A program made the position numbers and the translations under genes. Under the pieces are notes generated by a model. The model was not told where the DNA came from. It was given only the letters and a program-made list of their open reading frames with translations, and did no database searches. Shown here piece after piece: positions 14,770 to 21,980 of a stretch of 38,511 nucleotides of DNA. Source of the stretch: a bacterium (GTDB lineage Bacteria; Cyanobacteriota; Sericytochromatia; S15B-MN24; VGJW01); NCBI GenBank assembly GCA_021781555.1, contig JAJXWQ010000034.1:1-38511 (forward strand). Direction: 5' to 3'. Each line of letters opens with the position of its first letter. The stretch's first letter is position 1.

Positions 14770-16878
14770 GTGCCCAAAGACGTAGACCCGGGGCGGCCTC
14801 AGGCCGCCGATTCCGGCGTGGCGCGGCGCGGACGCGGCAAGCGCAAGCGCCGCCGGCCACCAGCCCCCAAGCCCTGGAGCCTTCCGGTGGCCGTGGGTGT
14901 CCTGGCCACGGGCAGCGGCCTTTTCCTGTTCGCCGGGGCGGCCGTCGGCCTCAGCCTCGCCTTCCAGAAGCTGCCCGATGTGGGCCTCTTGCAGGGCTAC
15001 GTGCCGTACGAGACCACGATGATCTACGACGACAAGGATCGGCTGCTCGCGGCGGTGCACGGCCAGCAGAACCGAGTCGTGGTGCCACTGGGAGAGATTC
15101 CCCGGGAGGTTCGCAACGCCGTGATCGCTGCCGAGGACGTGCGGTTCTTCTACCACCGCGGCATCGATCCCCGGGGCATCGTGCGGGCCTTCCTGGTTGA
15201 CCTCGCCGGCGGCCGGGCCGAGCAGGGAGCCAGCACCCTGACGCAGCAGCTGGCCAAGAACCTCTTTCTGACGGATTCCAAGACCATTCGCCGCAAGCTT
15301 GCCGACGCCTGGCTGGCGATCCAGATCGAACGGCGGTACAGCAAGGATCAGATCCTCGAGCTGTACCTCAACCAGGTTTACTGGGGCCACAATGCCTATG
15401 GCATCGAAGCCGCCTCTGAGACCTATTTCAACAAGGGCGTACGCAAGCTCAACCTGCCCGAAGCCGCGCTCCTGGCAGGACTCCTGGGCGGTCCCGAGCG
15501 CTTCAACCCCTACCGCGACGCCAAGCTCGCCAAGCTGCACCAGGTCCACGTCCTGCGCAACATGTACCAGGCTGGTTTCATCACGAAAGGCCAGCTCCAG
15601 GCAGCGTTGACCTATCCGCTGCACTATCCCAAGGAGCCGCCTCTCGTGCGGGAGAGCTACCGGGCCCCGTATTTCACCAACTACCTGCTGGAGCACCTGG
15701 TCAACCGCTTCGGCAAGGATATGGTCTACCGGGGCGGCCTCCGGGTCCACACCACGCTCGACCTGCAGCTCCAGGATTACGCCCAGGCGCTCCTGCGCAA
15801 GGCGATCGCCAGGTCGGGCAAGGCTCACCACTTCTCTCAGGGTGCCATCGTGGCCATCGATCCCCACACCGGGGCGATCCGCGTGATGGTCGGTGGCAGG
15901 GACTGGAACCAGAGCAAGTTCAACCGCGTGGTGCAGGCCCTGCGCCAGCCGGGGAGCTCGTTCAAACCCTTCCTCTACCTGACCGCCTTCGCCGAGGGTG
16001 TCACGCCGGCGATGCGCCTGGACGACACCCCGGCCAGTTACGTCGCCGGCAATGGCAAGCTGTGGACGCCCGAGAATTACGACCACGAGCACTATGGCGA
16101 CATCCCCCTCCGGCGCGCCCTCGAGGTCTCGGACAACGTCATCGCGGTGAAGCTGATGGACCGGGTGGGGGTGGACCACGTGATCGAGACGGCTCACCAG
16201 CTGGGGATCTCGAGCCCGCTGAGCCCCGACATGTCCCTGGCGCTGGGCACATCGGCCGTCACACCGCTCGACATGTGCTCGGCCTACGGGGTATTCGCCA
16301 CCTATGGTTTGCGCACGGAGCCCATCGCCTACACCACGATCGCCGACCGCTCGGGCGCGATCATCGCACGCCAGGTACCCCACCTGCGCCAGGTCTTTCC
16401 GGCCGACCCGGTGAAGGTCCTCGACGACGTGCTCCAGGGCGTAATTCTTCGCGGTACGGGTTATGCGGCGAGCATCGTGGGCCGGCCCGCGGCCGGCAAG
16501 ACCGGCACGACGTCGGACTTCCGGGACGCCTGGTTCATAGGGTTCACGCCCGATCTCGTGACGGCGGTCTGGGTGGGGAACGACAACGACACCCCCATGA
16601 CCAGCGGGTCTGCCGGCGGCGACATCTGCGCCCCGTTGTGGGGCAAGTTCATGCTCTTGGCGGACCGAGCGTTCCCGGTGACGCCTTTCGCGAAGCCGCC
16701 AGCTCGTCTCCTCGGTCCCCCGCCGGCAACCCCGCGCCCCAAGGCCGCGACTGCGAGCGCCAGTCCGAAGATACCGGCCCCCCGCCGGCCCTCGAAGGTG
16801 CTGCCGACGCCGGCCGAGACGGGGGCCGGCAAGCCGCCGCGCCGCCCGGCGCTCCGGGCGGCCCCATTTTCACCTTGA
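14770..16878 (+). CDS. Class A penicillin-binding protein (PBP1A-like)
   Basis: A 702-residue bifunctional peptidoglycan synthase. A basic cytoplasmic tail (RRGRGKRKRRRP) precedes one membrane helix (about 37-64). The GT51 transglycosylase domain has catalytic Glu122 in AAEDVRFFYHRGID and GASTLTQQLAKN at 153-164. The transpeptidase domain has Ser396-x-x-Lys399 (SSFK, acylated serine), Ser454-Asp-Asn456 and Lys577-Thr-Gly. The C-terminal 60 residues are a Pro/Ala-rich disordered tail. All catalytic motifs are intact. The GTG start at 14770 has only a weak ribosome-binding site. It follows punA by 70 bp. A short GC hairpin (16884-16896) lies just after the stop. Confidence 0.96.
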   Translation: MPKDVDPGRPQAADSGVARRGRGKRKRRRPPAPKPWSLPVAVGVLATGSGLFLFAGAAVGLSLAFQKLPDVGLLQGYVPYETTMIYDDKDRLLAAVHGQQNRVVVPLGEIPREVRNAVIAAEDVRFFYHRGIDPRGIVRAFLVDLAGGRAEQGASTLTQQLAKNLFLTDSKTIRRKLADAWLAIQIERRYSKDQILELYLNQVYWGHNAYGIEAASETYFNKGVRKLNLPEAALLAGLLGGPERFNPYRDAKLAKLHQVHVLRNMYQAGFITKGQLQAALTYPLHYPKEPPLVRESYRAPYFTNYLLEHLVNRFGKDMVYRGGLRVHTTLDLQLQDYAQALLRKAIARSGKAHHFSQGAIVAIDPHTGAIRVMVGGRDWNQSKFNRVVQALRQPGSSFKPFLYLTAFAEGVTPAMRLDDTPASYVAGNGKLWTPENYDHEHYGDIPLRRALEVSDNVIAVKLMDRVGVDHVIETAHQLGISSPLSPDMSLALGTSAVTPLDMCSAYGVFATYGLRTEPIAYTTIADRSGAIIARQVPHLRQVFPADPVKVLDDVLQGVILRGTGYAASIVGRPAAGKTGTTSDFRDAWFIGFTPDLVTAVWVGNDNDTPMTSGSAGGDICAPLWGKFMLLADRAFPVTPFAKPPARLLGPPPATPRPKAATASASPKIPAPRRPSKVLPTPAETGAGKPPRRPALRAAPFSP

Positions 16879-16882
16879 AGGA

Positions 16883-16897
16883 TCCCCGCCGCGGGGA
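16883..16897 (+). terminator. GC hairpin after the PBP1A gene
   Basis: TCCCCG and CGGGGA form a perfect 6-bp stem with a CCG loop five bases beyond the stop codon. No T-run follows. A modest terminator or mRNA 3'-end stabiliser. Confidence 0.35.
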
Positions 16898-17005
16898 GAA
16901 AGGCGGCACCGGGCCTGCTGCGGGCATCCTCCCGCGCTGAGCTCAAGCGAAGCGCAGGTTGGAGCGAGCGAGGTTTCAGGGTATGCTCGCAAACAGGAGG
17001 CAAGG

Positions 17006-17233
17006 ATGCTTTCTGGAGTTTCGTTCCGCAATGCGATGGCAGATCTCGGAAGATTCATCGCCAACGCGCAGGCGGTGCCGCTCGAGATGCGGCGCGCCGA
17101 CGAAAACATGCGTGCCGAAGAAGACCAGGCCAACGCCCAGATCGAGGCCTTCCTCACGAAAAACAAGGAGATCTACGCCAGCGACGTGGCCGTGGATCCC
17201 CGAACCCAGCAGATGATCTCGTTCCTGATGTGA
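17006..17233 (+). CDS. Small unknown protein (75 aa)
   Basis: A 75-residue acidic, helix-prone protein with no recognisable domain, signal peptide or membrane segment (MLSGVSFRNAMADLGRFIAN at the start, then an Ala/Glu/Gln-rich amphipathic stretch ending VDPRTQQMISFLM). Support for coding: AGGAGG lies five bases upstream of the ATG, composition is protein-like, and no better overlapping frame exists. It stands alone between PBP1A and a convergent coiled-coil gene. Function unknown. Confidence 0.7.
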   Translation: MLSGVSFRNAMADLGRFIANAQAVPLEMRRADENMRAEEDQANAQIEAFLTKNKEIYASDVAVDPRTQQMISFLM

Positions 17234-17256
17234 GAGGACCGGGGACGCCGTTCAAA

Positions 17257-17292
17257 AGTCCGGGCTCGACCGCAGCCGGGCCCGACGGGACT
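17257..17292. terminator. Bidirectional stem between convergent genes, possibly a decayed repeat copy
   Basis: AGTCCGGGC (17257-17265) can pair with GCCCG (17280-17284) and GGACT (17288-17292), a G+C-rich stem exactly between two convergent stop codons. GCAGCCGGGCCCGACGGGA then CTCA resembles the reverse-orientation element (GCAACCGGGCCCCGTTTGA then CTCA), and GCCGTTCAAAAG just upstream also recalls it. It may be a relic copy now acting as a shared terminator; this is inference. Confidence 0.4.
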
Positions 17293-17690
17293 CAGGACGC
17301 CCGGCTACCGAGGGATCGCCGCAAGGCCTCGAGCTCTTCGGCCTGCTGACGCGAGATCTCCTGGAGCTGGGTGAACTTTACCAGGAGATCGCGAAAGCGC
17401 CGCTCGACGTCTTCCTTCGCCCGCTTGACCTGGAGGAACCGATCCAGCAGCTGGTCGAGCTCCTCTTCCGGTGACGGCATGCCCTCGTCGTCGGCTTCGG
17501 CCACGTCGAGCACCGGCATGTTGTCGAGCGTCAATGACCGCCGCAAGGAACGGATGCTTCGCTCGCCTTCCCGGAGATTCCGGATCTGCTGGAAGATTGC
17601 GATGATATCGGGATTACCCTCGGTGAGCAGTCCCTTCTCCCGGACCGCGCCGAGGTTCTCCCAGGTCGGTTTCTCGTGATGAAGGTCCAT
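17292..17690 (-). CDS. Coiled-coil protein of unknown function (132 aa)
   Basis: A 132-residue acidic protein. Residues 1-60 contain WENLGAVREKGLLTEGNPDI and a basic RSLRRSL segment. Residues about 70-128 are strongly heptad-like (EELDQLLDRFLQVKRAKEDV; LQEISRQQAEELEALRRSL), predicting a coiled coil. No membrane or signal segment. AAGGAGG lies five bases before the ATG, a strong ribosome-binding site. It is convergent with the 75-aa gene and downstream of the leftward coaD run. I do not recognise the family. Confidence 0.8.
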   Translation of the reverse strand: MDLHHEKPTWENLGAVREKGLLTEGNPDIIAIFQQIRNLREGERSIRSLRRSLTLDNMPVLDVAEADDEGMPSPEEELDQLLDRFLQVKRAKEDVERRFRDLLVKFTQLQEISRQQAEELEALRRSLGSRAS

Positions 17691-17877
17691 TCCGCCCTCC
17701 TTCGGACCGCTTGCGACACAGGGCAGCCACTGCCCATCGAGGTCGCGGGCTTACCTTAGCTGCCCGGACGGACGCAGGGCGGTGCCACACGTCACAAAAC
17801 CGAGCGTTTGGCAAGACCCGAAACCCGCTGGCGTGCGGAGTTCAGGGGGGCCAAGCGGCCGGAGGCAGGGCCGGTGG
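17691..17877. other. 187-bp non-coding gap
   Basis: The gap lies between the coiled-coil gene start and the stop of the FlgT_C-like gene, both leftward. It has short GC inverted repeats but no clear promoter boxes. I see no gene in it. Confidence 0.4.
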
Positions 17878-18717
17878 CTAGTCCTGGGGCTGGAGAAACG
17901 AGGCAGTATCCTCGATGGCGATATCGCCGGCCTGGGGATTGCGGCCATGCACCTGGTCTTCGACCTCACACTGCGAGAACCAGTCCCCCGCACTGGTGAC
18001 CTGGACCGTCCCGATGGCCTGCGCATAAGGGCCAGGGTGCCGCTCGATCGAGAAGGTCTCGCCCTGGGTGACGCCGTCCTGCGTACCCACGTCGAGGTAG
18101 ACGACGTCGTCCTCGTAGCCCGTGACGGTCGCGTGCAGGGGGTACTGCGACCGCAGGAAGCGTACCGCCTGCTGCGCGAGAACCCCGGGATCCGGATCGG
18201 ACGCCGTGAACAGCGGACCCGCATCGCCGAGGGCCAGGTCAAAGACCCGCAGCGCCACATCGTAGGACCTGGAGGCGATCGGGTCACCGCCGTTGGGATC
18301 GTCCACCATGATCGAGTGCTGGCCGATGGTGCCAAAGATGAGCCAGTGGGCTTGGGTCATGAACAGCCAGCGGTTGCGCTCGGCAAGGGTGACGGGAGGA
18401 ACCGGTTCGAGCAGGGGCAAGCTGGCCCGGATCGAGATGCCCCTGGCCGGCACCAGGTGAAAACGGCCCGAGTTCCCGATGGCGCCCTCGAGCCTGGCGG
18501 CCACCCCGGACGGATCCTTGGGCAGCAAGACGGCGATGCCGCTCGGGTCACGCTCCGGGGCCGCGCCCTGTAAGCACCACAAGGCGAGACAGCACAACCC
18601 GGCGAGCGCCGCGTTCCTGCCGGATCGCCACGGCTGGCCAGCGCGCGGGAACTCCTGCCCGCCGGACGCGACCCTGGCGGAACCGGGCCGGAAGACCGAG
18701 CGCCTGCCGCCGGCCAT
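17878..18717 (-). CDS. Exported protein with FlgT_C-like domain
   Basis: A 279-residue protein. A basic N-terminus and hydrophobic stretch (AALAGLCCLALWCLQGAA, about 35-52) suggest an uncleaved anchor or signal peptide. The middle part resembles an outer-surface assembly-factor domain (RWLFMTQAHWLIFGTIGQHS). The C-terminal 70 residues (VTGYEDDVVYLDVGTQDGVT then QGETFSIE; IGTVQVTSAGDWFSQCEV; GDIAIED) follow the pattern of FlgT C-terminal or similar small SH3-like beta domains: a fixed Gly-Val-x-x-Gly turn and a final GD. No flagellar genes are nearby, so a flagellar role is not supported. It starts 3 bp after the nitrilase stop, so the two are co-transcribed. Its own stop is C-TAG with no repeat attached. 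Confidence 0.7.
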   Translation of the reverse strand: MAGGRRSVFRPGSARVASGGQEFPRAGQPWRSGRNAALAGLCCLALWCLQGAAPERDPSGIAVLLPKDPSGVAARLEGAIGNSGRFHLVPARGISIRASLPLLEPVPPVTLAERNRWLFMTQAHWLIFGTIGQHSIMVDDPNGGDPIASRSYDVALRVFDLALGDAGPLFTASDPDPGVLAQQAVRFLRSQYPLHATVTGYEDDVVYLDVGTQDGVTQGETFSIERHPGPYAQAIGTVQVTSAGDWFSQCEVEDQVHGRNPQAGDIAIEDTASFLQPQD

Positions 18718-18720
18718 CGG

Positions 18721-19578
18721 CTAGCGCCCCGCCTCGCGCCGCTCCCCGATGATGCGGGAGAGCTCGGTATGGGTGAGATCCAGCCGCTCGTCTCGCCACA
18801 ACGGCGTGACCAGTCTGGCGCGGCGCTGGGCGGCCGGATCGATCGAAACCGTGACCAACGCGGTCTCGAAGTAGGGTGCCTTGGCCAGGCGCACGCCAAA
18901 CGGGTCGATGGCCTCGGACCCCCCCCAGAAGCCGATTCCATCCTCGAAGCCCACGCGGTTGCAAAACACGACGTGGATTCCGAAGAGTTCGGCATAGAGA
19001 CGATTCATGTCCTCGTACACCCGGGCCGAAGCCGGCCGGTCGGAGTCGAATCCGCGTGCCGGCGAGGCCGCAACGACCAGCAGCACATCGGCCCCGTCCG
19101 CACAGACGACGCCCACCGAACTCGGATGCCAGACATCCTCGCAGATGAGGATTGCCATGCGTCCAAGGCGCGTGTCGAAGGCCCTGAGCGCGTTGCCCGG
19201 CGCCAGGAAACGCGCCTCCTCGAACATGCCATAGGTCGGCAGGTAGGCCTTGCGGTGAACGTGGACGACCTCGCCCCGGGAAAAGTACACCGACGCCACG
19301 TGCAGCAACTGGCCCCGATCCGCCAAAATCAGGCCGATCACGATGTCGATCCGGGAGCTCGCCTGGCGGAAGGCCTCGAGCCGCGGATCGTCGAGCCCGA
19401 GGGCGATCTCGTCGACCAGGTCCTTGGCGAAGTAGCCGGTCAAGCTGAGCTCGGGGAACACCACGAGATCGGATCCCGCGGCGATCGCCTCATCCAGGAC
19501 GGCTCGATGCAAGTCAGCATTGCGGTCGAGATCGCCGAGCGTGGGGCTGATCTGCGCGAGTGTGATCTGGTACGACAC
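18721..19578 (-). CDS. Carbon-nitrogen hydrolase (nitrilase superfamily amidase)
   Basis: A 285-residue nitrilase-superfamily amidase. The catalytic triad is visible: Glu43 (VVFPELSLTGY), Lys110 (HRKAYLPTYGMF) and Cys146 (LICEDVWHPS). The KAYLPTYGMFEE stretch and ICEDVWHP are most like the glutaminase domain of NAD synthetases and related stand-alone amidases. No NAD-synthetase domain is fused, so it is probably a stand-alone amidase or a detached glutaminase subunit. GTG start at 19578. It sits between a coiled-coil gene and the FlgT_C-like gene in the leftward coaD run. Substrate unknown. Confidence 0.88.
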   Translation of the reverse strand: MSYQITLAQISPTLGDLDRNADLHRAVLDEAIAAGSDLVVFPELSLTGYFAKDLVDEIALGLDDPRLEAFRQASSRIDIVIGLILADRGQLLHVASVYFSRGEVVHVHRKAYLPTYGMFEEARFLAPGNALRAFDTRLGRMAILICEDVWHPSSVGVVCADGADVLLVVAASPARGFDSDRPASARVYEDMNRLYAELFGIHVVFCNRVGFEDGIGFWGGSEAIDPFGVRLAKAPYFETALVTVSIDPAAQRRARLVTPLWRDERLDLTHTELSRIIGERREAGR

Positions 19579-19648
19579 GAGAATGCTATCGGAAGAAACC
19601 GGCCCCGATCAAAGGGCCAACGCCGACAGCCGCTGGGTCAAAGTGCCG

Positions 19649-20101
19649 TCAGTTGACATTGAGGGACTGGCGGCCGTTCTGGACCGTCGCCATGGCGCGA
19701 GAGAGCTTGGATTCCAGCTCGGCCAGCACCTCGTCGGCATACCGCTCGGCCCCGGCTTGCTGGCGCTGCTGCTCGATCTCGAAATCCTGGCGGACGCGCT
19801 CGGCCTCGCCCACCGCCGCCTTGGTGATTTCCTCCTGGCTGATCATGGCCTGGGCCTGCACCCGTGCCTGCGCCAGGATGTCGTCTGCCTTCTGCCGGGC
19901 CTCCGCGAGGATCTGGTCGCGCTGGCCGACGAGGGCCTCGGCGCGCTCGAGTTCCTCGGGAAGCGACGCCTCAAGTTCCTCGATGAGGTCCAGGATGCGA
20001 TCCTCGTTGATCACGGTGTAGTGGGAGAACGGGATCTTGATCGCGTTGATGATCGCTTCGCCCATAGAGTGGATGAGATTCTGCGCCTTCATGAGCTCCA
20101 T
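19649..20101 (-). CDS. Coiled-coil protein linked to coaD
   Basis: A 150-residue protein that is mostly one long helix. A short N-terminal part (IKIPFSHYTVINEDRILDLI then EELEASLPEEL) is followed by a continuous Ala/Glu/Gln-rich coiled coil to the end (ILAEARQKADDILAQARVQA; YADEVLAELESKLSRAMATV). The pattern, a proline-containing segment, an INEDR-like box, LPEEL, then a coiled coil resembling ATP synthase subunit b, matches conserved proteins I associate with coaD in Firmicutes and Cyanobacteria. No membrane anchor. It starts 93 bp after coaD on the same strand. The molecular role is not established to my knowledge. Confidence 0.85.
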   Translation of the reverse strand: MELMKAQNLIHSMGEAIINAIKIPFSHYTVINEDRILDLIEELEASLPEELERAEALVGQRDQILAEARQKADDILAQARVQAQAMISQEEITKAAVGEAERVRQDFEIEQQRQQAGAERYADEVLAELESKLSRAMATVQNGRQSLNVN

Positions 20102-20194
20102 GTCCTGAGTCTGCTTGAAAGGCCCGTCAGGGCCGCTCCCTTGCTTGGGTATCCGTGAGGCTGCTGCGCCGATCCTGCCCGGTAGCTGCCGCCA

Positions 20195-20710
20195 TCATGC
20201 CTCGGAATTGACGGCAATCGGCTCGGACCGTTCGACGTGGCCGAACTTCCGGCGGAGCCGCTCGCCCACCACGGGCGGGACCATACCGGTCAGGTCGCCT
20301 CCCATAGAGGCGACCTCCCGTACCGTCGAAGAAGACAGGAAGAGGTTCTCGGCACTCGTCATCAAAAAAACGGTGTCAAGATCCGGATTGAGCTTGCGAT
20401 TGGTGAGGGCGATCCGGAGCTCGGCCTCGAAGTCCGAGACCGCCCGCAGGCCCCGGATGAGGATCCGCGCTCCGCGCATGCGAGCGAAATCGGCCGTCAG
20501 GCCCGAGAAACTCTCCACGGATACGCGATCGCTGGCCACCACCGCGTGGATCATCTCGACGCGTTCGGCGTGGGTGAACAGGCCCGCCTTCCGCGTGTTG
20601 GACAGGACCACGACGATGACCCGGTCGAACACGCCGACGGCGCGGGCCAGGATATCGAGATGGCCGTTGGTGATCGGGTCGAAACTGCCCGGATAGATGG
20701 CGATCGCCAT
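20195..20710 (-). CDS. coaD: Phosphopantetheine adenylyltransferase
   Basis: A 171-residue nucleotidyltransferase that joins ATP and 4'-phosphopantetheine to dephospho-CoA, the penultimate CoA step. Visible motifs: YPGSFDPITNGHLDI (the TxGH-type nucleotide site), the Lys in NTRKAGLF, RGLRAVSDFEAELRIA, and SSSTVREVASMGGDLTGMVP near the C-terminus. Length is typical. Its ATG at 20710 begins the leftward run coaD, coiled-coil gene, nitrilase, FlgT_C-like gene. It is divergent from the lipoprotein gene at 20961. Confidence 0.97.
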   Translation of the reverse strand: MAIAIYPGSFDPITNGHLDILARAVGVFDRVIVVVLSNTRKAGLFTHAERVEMIHAVVASDRVSVESFSGLTADFARMRGARILIRGLRAVSDFEAELRIALTNRKLNPDLDTVFLMTSAENLFLSSSTVREVASMGGDLTGMVPPVVGERLRRKFGHVERSEPIAVNSEA

Positions 20711-20882
20711 ACATCCATCTTACCAGGTGACGGGGATCACGGGCAGGCGAGCGCCTGCGCGGGCAGGCGCGCGATGCTTTCTCCCCCCGGCCCGAGATCT
20801 CGATGCTCAGGACGTCGCGCCGAGGATCCGCCAGGGGAGCGGCCGTCGCCGATCCGGGTGCGGGACCCTACACTCGAAGGCC

Positions 20883-20940
20883 GACAGCGAGCCCTCGTGC
20901 GGGGGGGCCAGGGCTCGCTGTCCCCACGGGACGTGTGGGG
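20883..20940 (+). promoter_or_regulatory. Two adjacent stem-loops in the leader of the two-repeat lipoprotein gene
   Basis: GACAGCGAGCCCT (20883-20895) pairs perfectly with AGGGCTCGCTGTC (20910-20922), 13 bp with a 14-base loop. Directly after it CCCCAC (20922-20927) pairs with GTGGGG (20935-20940). The ribosome-binding site GGAGG (20951) lies ten bases further on. This may be a structured 5' leader controlling expression or a coaD-side terminator; no T-run is present in either direction. Confidence 0.5.
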
Positions 20941-20960
20941 GATCGCGAAGGGAGGAAACC

Positions 20961-21863
20961 GTGCCGAGATGGGATCGCGCTTTTCTGCTTGCCGTGGCGG
21001 CAGCGAGCCTCGGATGCGGCCAGACGCCAGCTGGGACCGTCGGACCGGAGCGCGCGGCGTCCGCCGTCGCCCGGACCGGTCCTCCAGCACGTCAGGCTCT
21101 CCTGCAGCCAGGAGCCTGGATCAAGGTCACCCGAATCGCCGCGACCCTGCCAGCCGGCCTCGGGCCTCGATCCAGCAGCCCCGAAAGCTCTGCCGGCGTG
21201 GGATCGGCCGATCGCTGGGTCCTCGAGGCCGGCAGCCCTCCGACGATCTCTCGGCAGTACCAGCAGCTAGCTGACGAGGTCAAGAAGTTCGACTCCCAGC
21301 ACCAGGAGGCCATGTCGGCCCTCATCTGGCAGGACATCAAGGACAAGACCCAGCAGAGTCTCTTGCGGCAGGCCAGCCAGTGGAAGCAGCATCCAGATCT
21401 CGCCCTGGACTACCTCACCAAGATCGTAGGCCAGGTCCTGGCCATGTCCGACCGAGAGGCTAGCCAGGTCGGCGCAGCGCTCCCGCCGGGCGCGCTGCAA
21501 TCGGCCACTGCCGGAACGTCCACGACCCAGCCCGCCGCCATCCCGGCGGCGCTCAAATCTCCCTACGATGCCCTGGACAAGCGTATATCCGCGTTGACGC
21601 CAGAGCAGGCCAAGGCGCTGGTCGCCACGCTATGGCAGGGGGTCGCGGACCTGACGACCCAGCAGGTCTATGCCGAGCAACAAGACTGGAACGCTCACCC
21701 TGAAAAGCAACTGGCGTTCCTCCAGCAGGCCGTGGACCGCGTCGAGAAGGCCAGCGCTCAGGCGCTCGAGGCGCTGATCTCCCGGACCCCCGACGAGATC
21801 TTTACGGCCGCCCGGCAAGCCGCCCGCATGGCAGATCAGCAGCAACATCACACCTCCTCGTGA
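20961..21863 (+). CDS. Predicted lipoprotein with two tandem ~55-residue repeats
   Basis: A 300-residue protein with a lipoprotein-like signal (AFLLAVAAASLGC, Cys about residue 19; the lipobox is slightly atypical). After a disordered Ala/Pro/Ser linker come two homologous helical units: ALIWQDIKDKTQQSLLRQAS followed by QWKQHPDLALDYLTKIVGQV, and LVATLWQGVADLTTQQVYAE followed by QQDWNAHPEKQLAFLQQAVD. Shared positions are the W-Q, D-x-T-x-Q, W-x-x-HP and L-x-x-L. The start is GTG 20961 because GGAGG is five bases upstream; the longer upstream frame has non-protein-like composition and overlaps the stem-loops. Unknown function; the repeats suggest a periplasmic or surface helical scaffold. Confidence 0.82.
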   Translation: MPRWDRAFLLAVAAASLGCGQTPAGTVGPERAASAVARTGPPARQALLQPGAWIKVTRIAATLPAGLGPRSSSPESSAGVGSADRWVLEAGSPPTISRQYQQLADEVKKFDSQHQEAMSALIWQDIKDKTQQSLLRQASQWKQHPDLALDYLTKIVGQVLAMSDREASQVGAALPPGALQSATAGTSTTQPAAIPAALKSPYDALDKRISALTPEQAKALVATLWQGVADLTTQQVYAEQQDWNAHPEKQLAFLQQAVDRVEKASAQALEALISRTPDEIFTAARQAARMADQQQHHTSS

Positions 21864-21980
21864 CCCGCCGATCGCCGCGAAGGCCGCCCGAGATCCGAGG
21901 CAAAGGCCGGTTCGGGCAGGATTCCGTGCTAGACTGGGACTCCGTTTGTTCCTGACGACCACGAGACTACGCTCCGCACG

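Noticed and set aside
14629-16383. Long antisense open frame (584 codons) over PBP1A
   Set aside because: A G+C-rich shadow of the PBP1A gene; the plus-strand frame has all catalytic motifs, the antisense frame none.
17878-18717. FlgT_C-like protein as evidence for a flagellar locus
   Set aside because: No other flagellar gene occurs in the window, and such small beta domains appear in other envelope proteins.
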